Source: an uncultured Chlorobiaceae bacterium
GTDB taxonomy: Bacteria; Bacteroidota; Chlorobiia; Chlorobiales; Chlorobiaceae
Assembly: GCA_903838095.1 (NCBI GenBank)
Contig: CAILXE010000114.1
Span: forward strand, 1-6,076
DNA length: 6,076 nt
Direction of reading: 5' to 3'
This document shows, in pieces, positions 1 through 5,211 of the stretch (the stretch's first letter is position 1; every line of letters starts with the position of its first letter). The notes below the pieces were generated by a model. It was not told the DNA's origin. It saw nothing but the letters and a program-made list of their open reading frames with translations, and searched no databases. Position numbers and translations under genes: made by a program.

Positions 1-250
1 CTTTTGTGGAGTGCAGCTCCTGCCTCATGACAAAGTAGCCAGAGGAGGCAAGCTTGTCGGTAATCTCCCGGGTAACAGCATCATGCGACTGGTCGTATAT
101 TCCGAGATTGACCTCCTGAATCTCGTTGCGAATGGCAAAACCAAAGAGAAGCAACTGGATAAGCGGCATCCCGAAGAGAATGGCCGCCGTTCTGCGGTCA
201 CGGAAAATGTGATAAAACTCCTTGAGCAGAAAGCCTCTGAAACTGTGCAT
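1..250 (-). CDS. ABC-2 type transporter permease, N-terminal fragment (YbhS/YhhJ-like), cut by the window edge
   Basis: This is the membrane subunit of an ABC exporter, expected to form the inner-membrane channel driven by the ATPases encoded at 4420-6076. Translating the minus strand from the ATG at 250 gives 83 residues that stay open to the edge. The N-terminus MHSFRGFLLKEFYHIFRDRR is an amphipathic, basic cytoplasmic segment. A hydrophobic helix follows at about residues 22-40 (key stretch ILFGMPLIQLLLFGFAI), and then the start of the large periplasmic domain (NLGIYDQSHD, REITDKL). This is the typical opening of ABC2_membrane_3 permeases of the YbhS/YhhJ group. The start lies 12 bases after the toxin gene stop and is in the same frame as that stop. 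No good Shine-Dalgarno precedes it (AATAAACGGA), so translation may be coupled to the toxin gene. The gene is separated from its ATPases by about 4.2 kb of unrelated cargo. The family call is secure; the substrate is unknown. Confidence 0.9.
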   Translation of the reverse strand, partial: MHSFRGFLLKEFYHIFRDRRTAAILFGMPLIQLLLFGFAIRNEIQEVNLGIYDQSHDAVTREITDKLASSGYFVMRQELHSTK

Positions 251-253
251 TCC
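241..253. repeat. Left copy of the 13-bp direct repeat flanking the cargo
   Basis: AACTGTGCATTCC on the plus strand contains the permease ATG (read on minus as GGAATGCACAGTT). It matches 4405-4417 at 12 of 13 positions in the same orientation. It marks the junction between the toxin gene side of the cargo and the permease coding sequence, as a target-site duplication or a recombination scar would. Confidence 0.6.
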
Positions 254-262
254 GTTTATTGG

Positions 263-766
263 CTACATTTCGATGATCCGACGAACATCTTTCAGTAAAA
301 GGAACAAGTGATAAGGGTCGACCGGTGACGGGATAAAATCAAAATGGGCATAAAATTGCTGAGCAGCATCGTCTTTGGCATGGACGGCGAAGGCTCGGAT
401 ACCTGCAATATCAGCGGCTTGCAAGGTTCTCCGCATTGCGTCTTTCAAAAGACCAGAACCAATACCACGCTTTTGCCAGTTGTTGCTCACAGCAAGACGA
501 GCCAACAACATGATCGGAACTGGATGCCGCGCAAGTCCCTTGGTCAGGCGTTGCGGGGAATCTTCATAATTTACCTGGCCAACAGTAAGGGTATAGAAAC
601 CAACAACCGACAGATCTGCCAGCCCGACATAAGTTTGCGATGAACAAGCCTGTTGATTGGCAAGGGCATGGCGAACAAGAAATCTGTTAAGTTCCTTGCT
701 ACCGCAATCAAAATCATCTATGGCATGATCACTGCGCAGCTTTTCAATCGAGAAGCGTGTTGACAT
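263..766 (-). CDS. GNAT-family acetyltransferase toxin of a TacT-type toxin-antitoxin pair
   Basis: This is a 167-residue GNAT acetyltransferase. TacT/AtaT/KacT relatives acetylate the amino acid on charged tRNAs and so stop translation. Visible hallmarks are the N-terminal family motif FDCGSKELNRFL (residues 19-30), the beta-strand segment VVGFYTL (54-60), and the core LLARLAV before the acetyl-CoA pyrophosphate loop Q98-K-R-G-I-G103. A C-terminal FY (Y139) occupies the place of the TacT catalytic tyrosine, followed by the FDFIP segment. Length and organisation are full for the family. The gene starts 6 bases after the antitoxin stop, so the pair is almost certainly cotranscribed and probably coupled. 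It ends 12 bases before the permease start. Toxin activity is inferred from the DUF1778 partner and the motifs; the target tRNA cannot be read from the sequence. An ordinary acetyltransferase is less likely given the partner. Confidence 0.92.
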   Translation of the reverse strand: MSTRFSIEKLRSDHAIDDFDCGSKELNRFLVRHALANQQACSSQTYVGLADLSVVGFYTLTVGQVNYEDSPQRLTKGLARHPVPIMLLARLAVSNNWQKRGIGSGLLKDAMRRTLQAADIAGIRAFAVHAKDDAAQQFYAHFDFIPSPVDPYHLFLLLKDVRRIIEM

Positions 767-772
767 GGCGTG

Positions 773-1054
773 TTACTCGTTCTCGAAAATACTTTGTTCC
801 TGAAAAAGCTTTTTAAGCCTTGGCAACTCACGTGGCAATGCATCAAGCGCTTCCATAAATACCGTCCATTGTTTGTCATCAAGGCTAAACGAACGTCGAT
901 CAGCCAGTGTCTCTTCTGCACGTGACAGAGCACTCTCAAGAACAAACTCACTGACGGATCGATGTGCGGCTATAGCTGCGCTACGCAACACCTGCTTGGC
1001 CTGCCGTGACAGGCGAAGATCAAGTTTTTCGGTTCTGGCAGTTTGTGGCATCAT
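773..1054 (-). CDS. DUF1778 (TacA-like) ribbon-helix-helix antitoxin
   Basis: This 93-residue protein should neutralise the GNAT toxin encoded just downstream and autorepress the pair. The N-terminus has the ribbon-helix-helix pattern of DUF1778: a short basic/hydrophobic strand EKLDLRLS (about residues 9-16), then KQVLRSAAIAAHRSVSEFVLESA with the turn before SVSEFV. The C-terminal half (residues 57-93, including FSLDDKQWTVFMEALD and then PRELPRLKKLF) matches the extended toxin-wrapping tail of these antitoxins. The first of two adjacent ATGs (1054 or 1051) is used; neither has a strong ribosome-binding site. The promoter-like region upstream has two palindromes suited to RHH binding. The order antitoxin then toxin, with a 6-base gap, is classic for TacAT-type type II modules. 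Confidence 0.92.
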   Translation of the reverse strand: MMPQTARTEKLDLRLSRQAKQVLRSAAIAAHRSVSEFVLESALSRAEETLADRRSFSLDDKQWTVFMEALDALPRELPRLKKLFQEQSIFENE

Positions 1055-1071
1055 GAAAAAATAGGTCTTGT

Positions 1072-1093
1072 TTATATTGACGAATAAATATAA
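1072..1093. promoter_or_regulatory. Inverted repeat over the -10 region, candidate antitoxin operator
   Basis: Perfect 7-base arms TTATATT (1072-1078) and AATATAA (1087-1093) flank an 8-base spacer. The right arm coincides with the candidate -10 hexamer. RHH antitoxins of the DUF1778 family repress their own promoters by binding such sites, so this is a plausible operator. The arms are AT-rich, so chance occurrence is possible. Confidence 0.4.
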
Positions 1094-1115
1094 CAGAAAT
1101 GCCAGACATTGTCAT
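1087..1115 (-). promoter_or_regulatory. Candidate sigma70-like promoter of the antitoxin-toxin pair
   Basis: On the minus strand, ATGACA (1115-1110) and TATATT (1092-1087) are separated by 17 bases. Each matches the TTGACA/TATAAT consensus at five of six positions. Transcription would start near 1080, giving a leader of roughly 26 bases before the antitoxin ATG. Both hexamers are overlapped by inverted repeats, which fits autoregulation. It was called by eye and is untested. Confidence 0.45.
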
Positions 1116-1120
1116 GACAA
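1109..1120. promoter_or_regulatory. 12-bp perfect palindrome over the -35 region, candidate operator
   Basis: TTGTCATGACAA is a perfect 12-base palindrome that covers the candidate -35 hexamer of the antitoxin-toxin promoter. Together with the inverted repeat over the -10 it gives two possible binding sites about 30 bases apart, which is compatible with cooperative binding by antitoxin or toxin-antitoxin complexes. Confidence 0.4.
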
Positions 1121-1306
1121 AAAGCGTGGAGGGTTTTCAATCAGGAGTTATATTGAAACGCTGAGATTAAACCGAAACATTGTTTTTCTTTTGCTAATAG
1201 GTGCAGGTTTTTTGCTCTGGAACTGATACATGCAGGTGAACCGATCGTGGAAATTGGTGACAAAGCCTGAATTTTCTCAGGATAGATTATTAAGGCAATT
1301 CACCCG

Positions 1307-4150
1307 TTATTTAATATGCAGTCTGGCACAATTCTTTCGAACTGAAACTGTCGAAGGATGATTTTTTCCTAAAGTTTTCTCCATGATTCTGAGAGCTCGA
1401 CGGTAAAGCAGCTTCGCTTCTGTGAACTTTTTCCGCATCTCCAATAATACCGCAAGATTACTAAGGCTTTGGGCAACATCAGGATGTTCAGCGCCCAACT
1501 GATTTTCCCTGATCTCCATTGCTCGACGGTAGAGCGGTTCCGCTTCGGTATATTTCCCTTTTGCCTTAAGGAATCCCGCAAGATTATTCAAACTTATGGC
1601 GACATCTGGATGCTCCAAGCCCAACTTTTTTTCACGAATTTCCAATGCACGACGGTAGAGAGACTTCGCTTCGGTGCTTTTTCCTTTCGCATCCTGCACT
1701 ATAGCCAAGTTGTTCAGGCATGTGGCTACATAGGGATGCTCAGAGCCCAACTGCTTTTCATTGATTACCAGCGCACGACGAAAAAGTGGCTCCGCTTCGA
1801 TAAAGTTCCCTTTTGCGTTCATCAGCAATAGTGCTAAATTATTCAGGCTTGAGGCTACACCAGGATGTTCAAAACCCAATTGATCTTCCCTAATCCCCAA
1901 TGCACGACGGAAAAGCGGCTCTGCATCTGCATAATTGCGTTGTGTGTTCAGCAATAATCCAAGATTGTCCAAGCATGAGGCTACATCAGGATGTTCCGAG
2001 CCCAACTGCTTTTCCCTGATCCCTAATGCTCGACGGAAAAGCGACTCCGCTTCGGCGTAATTACCTTTTGCAGTCAGCAATAGAGCAAAATTGACAAGGC
2101 TTACTGCTACATCAAGATGCTGAGAGCCCAACTGCGCTTCCCTAATCCCTAATGCTCGACGAATTAGCGGCTCTGCTTCAGCGTATTTTCCATTTCCTTG
2201 TAGCAATCCGGCAAGATTATCCAAACTTGTGGCTACATCAGGATGTTCCGAACCCAACTGCTTTTCCCTGATCCCCAATGCTCGACGGAAAAGCGACTCC
2301 GCTTTCAATCTTTCCCCCCTTACTGCCAGCACTATTGCCAGATTGTTCAGGCTATAAGCTACATCAAGATGCTCCGAGCCCAGCTTATTTTGTCTGATCT
2401 CTAACGCACGATGGAACAGCGGCTCAGCATCGGCGTATGCAGCCCGCCCATAATGATACTCTCCAGTATTATTTATCAAGAGTGCCCGTTCCTGACAGCT
2501 TTCATCCTGATCATAGCTTACATCTTCAAGCAAAACTTGCGCATGAGGCAGCAAGCTTGCACATTCTGGACAGCAAGATGGGTTTTCGTATGCCTTATCC
2601 GGAAACCGATCACTCAACGCTTGTATCATCGCATCCCGATACCTTGCAAGCTCATCTTTACTCATCCGGTCACGAACCACAGCTTGGACAAGCCGATGCG
2701 TTGAAATGTTTTCCGTGTCAGGGGTGATTAGTGAATAGGAACGAAGCTCCGCAATGGCATCATCAAGCGTAAAGCTATCAATGACTACCTTTGCCTCCGC
2801 GTCATGCTCATAATGCTCCAGAGCTTTCTCCAGTAGGCTTTTGGGAATGGTGTCTGGAGCCGCCATGCTGCAGAGCGAGAGCAGCTCTTTGGCCATGAGG
2901 ATTCTCTTTATCTCATCAAAGGCAAGACTCCACGTTGTTGCGATGGTATCTGGGTAGCCGTCCGGTGGTGCTTCTCTTTCCCACAGCTCTTTTCGACGGG
3001 AGTTAAACAGATCAAGATATTCAGCATAAGTTTTTGTTCTGGTTTCGATATAGGCTGCGGCTTGTTCCAGAGCAAGCGGGAGGTCGCCAAGGGCTTCTGC
3101 AAGCTTGTCAGCAACATTTTCATCCGACAGCCCGGTGCGTTTCTGCAAAAAGGCAATGGCTTCATTCCTATTCCAAACTTCTATTGATAATGGCTTGCTG
3201 AACGCTCTCCAGTCCTGATTCCGGGAGGTGATCAGCACATGCCCTCCCGTCGATTCGGGGAGATAATCGCGGATACTCTTTGCATCTTTGGCGTTGTCAA
3301 ATATGAGCAGCCAGCCTTGGTGCTTGTCCAGCCATTTCCGCATAGCTTGAACAACAAGCTCCTGTTCTGACTCATTCCTTTCCGGCAATTGCAGTTCAGT
3401 TGCCAGTGCGATGTAATCAGCAATAAGGCTTGACGGTGCTTCTGCGCGAAGCCACCAGACAAGTTCGTATGATGCGCTCTGTTGCCAGGCATATTCCATG
3501 GCAAGCTGCGTCTTGCCAATCCCACCAAGCCCATAGAGCGCCTGCTGCGTCAAAGCAGTATTGTGCTCCTTATTCAAGGATTCGCGAATATCCTCAAGGA
3601 GCTGAACGCGACCGGTAAAATTCGGATTGCGTCGTGGAAGATTCCAGACAGGTGGCAGTGTGCCGGGGAAACGGGGCTCATTCTTCATGGAATGCAAAGC
3701 TGAAGAAGGAAAGTCGGGTGCTGTTGTTGGCCGAGCAGAATCGCTGCTTAACGTTTGCCGTATTTCTTTGAGCAAACGATCTTTCGCAACACTCTCTGAT
3801 AATCCAGCCAGATCGATATAAATCAGCGCTGCAAGTAATCCATCAGGTTGGACATCTTCAATGCGAATTGGAATCAGTAGTCTTTTGGTTCCTGCAGGAT
3901 CTTGAACCAATGCGGCAGCCCACTCAGGTTGTGTGTATAAAGATTTAAGATATCGAGAGGATAAAACTGCAATCGTGCGATCAGTTTCTTTTGCAGCCCG
4001 ATGCATCTCAAGGATAAAATTTCCGCCTGCATTAAAATCCCATGCCTGAATAACCGTGGAATAACCACCTGTCTTTTCCAGTTGCCAGGCAATCCATTCT
4101 GCCCATCGCTGATCAATACCGGTATAACTGATGAAGAAATCTTTTTTCAT
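1307..4150 (-). CDS. TIR / NB-ARC / TPR protein, bacterial NLR-like (STAND) receptor, probable antiphage defence
   Basis: This 947-residue protein has three parts. Residues 1-130 are a TIR domain: FFISYT opens the first strand, and E76 in QPEW sits where the TIR NADase glutamate is expected. A linker ending in NPNFTGR (about 175-181) leads to an NB-ARC ATPase with P-loop GLGGIGKT (207-214), Walker B LLIFDN (281-286), sensor LITSR (306-310), GLPL-like GDLPLAL (355-361) and an MHD-like HRLVQ (485-489, the histidine preceded by T rather than M). Residues 570-947 are nine TPRs of the kinesin-light-chain type. Such STAND proteins sense a ligand through the repeats, oligomerise with nucleotide, and activate the effector; bacterial TIRs often consume NAD+. 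The start is fixed by the TIR edge, although no good ribosome-binding site is seen. It lies within an interrupted exporter operon, co-oriented with it. The architecture is certain; antiphage function is inferred and the trigger is unknown. Confidence 0.93.
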   Translation of the reverse strand: MKKDFFISYTGIDQRWAEWIAWQLEKTGGYSTVIQAWDFNAGGNFILEMHRAAKETDRTIAVLSSRYLKSLYTQPEWAAALVQDPAGTKRLLIPIRIEDVQPDGLLAALIYIDLAGLSESVAKDRLLKEIRQTLSSDSARPTTAPDFPSSALHSMKNEPRFPGTLPPVWNLPRRNPNFTGRVQLLEDIRESLNKEHNTALTQQALYGLGGIGKTQLAMEYAWQQSASYELVWWLRAEAPSSLIADYIALATELQLPERNESEQELVVQAMRKWLDKHQGWLLIFDNAKDAKSIRDYLPESTGGHVLITSRNQDWRAFSKPLSIEVWNRNEAIAFLQKRTGLSDENVADKLAEALGDLPLALEQAAAYIETRTKTYAEYLDLFNSRRKELWEREAPPDGYPDTIATTWSLAFDEIKRILMAKELLSLCSMAAPDTIPKSLLEKALEHYEHDAEAKVVIDSFTLDDAIAELRSYSLITPDTENISTHRLVQAVVRDRMSKDELARYRDAMIQALSDRFPDKAYENPSCCPECASLLPHAQVLLEDVSYDQDESCQERALLINNTGEYHYGRAAYADAEPLFHRALEIRQNKLGSEHLDVAYSLNNLAIVLAVRGERLKAESLFRRALGIREKQLGSEHPDVATSLDNLAGLLQGNGKYAEAEPLIRRALGIREAQLGSQHLDVAVSLVNFALLLTAKGNYAEAESLFRRALGIREKQLGSEHPDVASCLDNLGLLLNTQRNYADAEPLFRRALGIREDQLGFEHPGVASSLNNLALLLMNAKGNFIEAEPLFRRALVINEKQLGSEHPYVATCLNNLAIVQDAKGKSTEAKSLYRRALEIREKKLGLEHPDVAISLNNLAGFLKAKGKYTEAEPLYRRAMEIRENQLGAEHPDVAQSLSNLAVLLEMRKKFTEAKLLYRRALRIMEKTLGKNHPSTVSVRKNCARLHIK
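1310..2443 (-). repeat. Nine tandem 126-bp TPR-coding repeats
   Basis: The 3' end of the NLR-like gene consists of nine consecutive units encoding 42-residue TPRs, with consensus features AEPLFRRAL, IREKQLG, EHPDVA and SLNNLA. In transcription order they begin at 2443, 2317, 2191, 2065, 1939, 1810, 1684, 1558 and 1432. The fifth has one extra codon (43 residues, LLMNAKGN) and the last has 41 codons before the stop. A half-repeat-like stretch (LLINNTGEYHYG) precedes the first. Units 1-2 and 3-4 look like copies of one 252-bp block: 2231-2304 and 1979-2052 match at 72 of 74 bases, and a 16-base stretch is identical at 2358-2373 and 2106-2121. Confidence 0.93.
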
Positions 4151-4187
4151 AACAGCAGATGAGGTACAATGAAAAGATTTTCAGTAA

Positions 4188-4215
4188 AGATAACCCTGAC
4201 ATACGATAATAACAA
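4188..4215 (-). promoter_or_regulatory. Candidate promoter of the TIR-NB-ARC-TPR gene
   Basis: On the minus strand, TTGTTA (4215-4210) and TTATCT (4193-4188) are separated by 16 bases in an AT-rich leader. They would give a 5' leader of about 30 bases. The match to sigma70 consensus is moderate, and AT-rich DNA offers other pairs. A promoter is likely somewhere in this gap, because the gene does not follow ATPase 2 closely. Confidence 0.3.
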
Positions 4216-4404
4216 TAATACTGTTGCAAAAAAGCCCAGCAAAATATTTCAGAACATTGCGTTATCGAGTGAAAGGAATGTGCCTCCGATGACTGTATCG
4301 CAGTATATATCTCCTTAAACAGCGACCTTCCGGCACCTGTTTACCGCTATCGAAACCATGACCGCTGCTTAGCCAACCAGCCAGGTCGCCAGAAAAAAAC
4401 CTAC

Positions 4405-4417
4405 AACTTTGCATTCC
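4405..4417. repeat. Right copy of the 13-bp direct repeat flanking the cargo; probable original permease start site
   Basis: AACTTTGCATTCC on the plus strand reads on minus as GGAATGCAAAGTT. Its ATG (4414-4412) lies 5 bases after the TGA of ATPase 2, and GGAG lies 8 bases before that ATG inside the ATPase 2 end. This is the spacing expected for the next gene of the operon. It differs from the left copy only at one base (T for G at the fifth position). Confidence 0.6.
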
Positions 4418-4419
4418 CT

Positions 4420-5157
4420 TCACTCCGTTTTACCGGGTCTTGCCAACTGAATAAACACCTCGTTCATGCTCTCCACTCCGAACTGTCGCTTCATCGCATC
4501 AGGCCGGTCAAGCGCTGCCACCTTGCCGTCTACCATGATGCAGAGACGGTCGCAATATTCGGCCTCATCCATGTAATGGGTTGTAACAAAGATGGTTAAT
4601 CCCCGTTCTGATGCCTCATAGATCATGTCCCAGAAGCGTCGCCTTGTTACCGGATCGACACCGCCGGTAGGCTCGTCAAGAAAGACAATCCTGGGCTCGT
4701 GCAGGATGGCAACGGAAAAGGCAAGCTTTTGCTTCCAGCCAAGGGGAAGCGATGCCAGCCGCATATCAGCAACAGCCTCCAGCTTGAGCGTTTCAAGCAG
4801 TTGGCGGCTCTTCTCCTTGATGGCCTGATTGGTGAGGCCGTAGATGCCTGCAAAGAAACGGATGTTCTCGCGCACCGTCAGGTCGTCGTAGAGGGAGAAG
4901 CGCTGGCTCATATAGCCGATATTTCGTTTCACTCCCTCAGAACCGGTGTAGAGGTCAAACCCGGCAACCGTGGCCTTGCCGGATGTTGGGACGAGAAGGC
5001 CGGTCAGCATCCTGATGGCGGTGGTTTTGCCTGCCCCGTTTGCTCCGAGAAAGCCAAAAATCTCTCCGCCGGAGATGGTGAGTGAGAGCGCATCAACCGC
5101 CACAAACTCACCAAACCGCTTGGTGAGTTTGTCGGTATGGATCACTGGCTCACTCAT
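4420..5157 (-). CDS. ABC transporter ATP-binding protein (second ATPase of an ABC-2 exporter)
   Basis: This 245-residue nucleotide-binding subunit acts on the cytoplasmic face of an exporter and probably pairs with the ATPase encoded upstream. All core motifs are visible: Walker A GANGAGKT (residues 38-45), Q-loop YMSQRFSLY with Q85, a signature reading LPLGWKQ (137-143) in place of LSGGMKQ, Walker B IVFLDE with E162, D-loop GGVD, and switch H194 in TTHYMDEAE. The C-terminus (NEVFIQLAR) matches the end of YbhF-like ATPases. The start ATG lies 54 bases after the upstream ATPase stop, without a strong ribosome-binding site. The gene is full length. Its stop is followed after 5 bases by what looks like the original permease start, and the permease now lies beyond the inserted cargo. 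The exported substrate is not known. Confidence 0.93.
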   Translation of the reverse strand: MSEPVIHTDKLTKRFGEFVAVDALSLTISGGEIFGFLGANGAGKTTAIRMLTGLLVPTSGKATVAGFDLYTGSEGVKRNIGYMSQRFSLYDDLTVRENIRFFAGIYGLTNQAIKEKSRQLLETLKLEAVADMRLASLPLGWKQKLAFSVAILHEPRIVFLDEPTGGVDPVTRRRFWDMIYEASERGLTIFVTTHYMDEAEYCDRLCIMVDGKVAALDRPDAMKRQFGVESMNEVFIQLARPGKTE

Positions 5158-5211
5158 AATGGCACACTTTTCAGGTCAAGAGTAAGGTCAAGGCGCAAGA
5201 AAATCTCCAAT

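Larger units (their letters stand above)
1055..1306. other. 252-bp gap between the NLR-like gene and the antitoxin
   Basis: There is no convincing gene here. The part next to the antitoxin (1072-1120) holds a candidate promoter and two inverted repeats. A 9-base direct repeat TTATATTGA occurs at 1072-1080 and 1148-1156. The part next to the TIR-NB-ARC-TPR stop has only a 5-bp stem (1266-1270 with 1277-1281) without a clear T-run, so no proper terminator is evident and read-through into the TA pair is possible. On the plus strand, 1217-1270 reads as a short protein-like tail ending in TGA, without a start, and may be a relic. Confidence 0.5.
4151..4419. other. 269-bp AT-rich gap between ATPase 2 and the NLR-like gene; right junction of the cargo
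   Basis: There is no convincing gene. The half next to the NLR-like gene is AT-rich (the line 4201-4260 has 18 G/C in 60) and contains a candidate promoter. The half next to ATPase 2 contains the right copy of the cargo-flanking direct repeat, a T7 run (minus strand, 4399-4393) and 7-base inverted arms GCGACCT (4322-4328) and AGGTCGC (4383-4389) with a long loop. From the ATG at 4414 a minus-strand frame runs about 50 codons, but it resembles the permease only in its first few residues (MQS.RFF against MHSFRGF). Confidence 0.5.

Noticed and set aside
11..298. Plus-strand open frame of 95 codons
   Set aside because: It is antisense to the permease N-terminus (1-250) and the toxin end. The minus-strand translation has a recognisable permease start and membrane helix, while this frame has none.
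1266..1281. Stem CCTGA/TCAGG after the NLR-like gene as a terminator
   Set aside because: There are only five base pairs, a 6-base AT-rich loop, and CTTTG rather than a T-run after it on the minus strand. It is too weak to call.
1469..1831. Plus-strand open frame of 120 codons across the TPR region
   Set aside because: It is a shadow of the 126-bp repeats. Its apparent internal repetition simply mirrors the TPR units on the minus strand.
1310..2443. Regular 126-bp repeats as a CRISPR array or noncoding satellite
   Set aside because: The repeats are continuous with one open frame, encode TPR motifs, and vary mainly as coding sequence. There are no spacer-like unique segments.
4322..4389. Inverted arms GCGACCT/AGGTCGC as element end or terminator
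   Set aside because: The arms are seven bases with a 54-base loop, which is readily explained by chance. They are noted only as part of the junction description.
4222..4414. Possible small gene or permease remnant on the minus strand from the ATG at 4414
   Set aside because: About 50 codons are open, but similarity to the permease stops after roughly the first seven residues. A second frame near 4245-4310 (DTVIGGTFLSLDNAMF) looks protein-like but has a stop directly upstream and no start codon.
4699..5085. Plus-strand open frame of 128 codons opposite ATPase 2
   Set aside because: It is antisense to conserved Walker A and signature regions of a certain gene, with no ribosome-binding site or family features.
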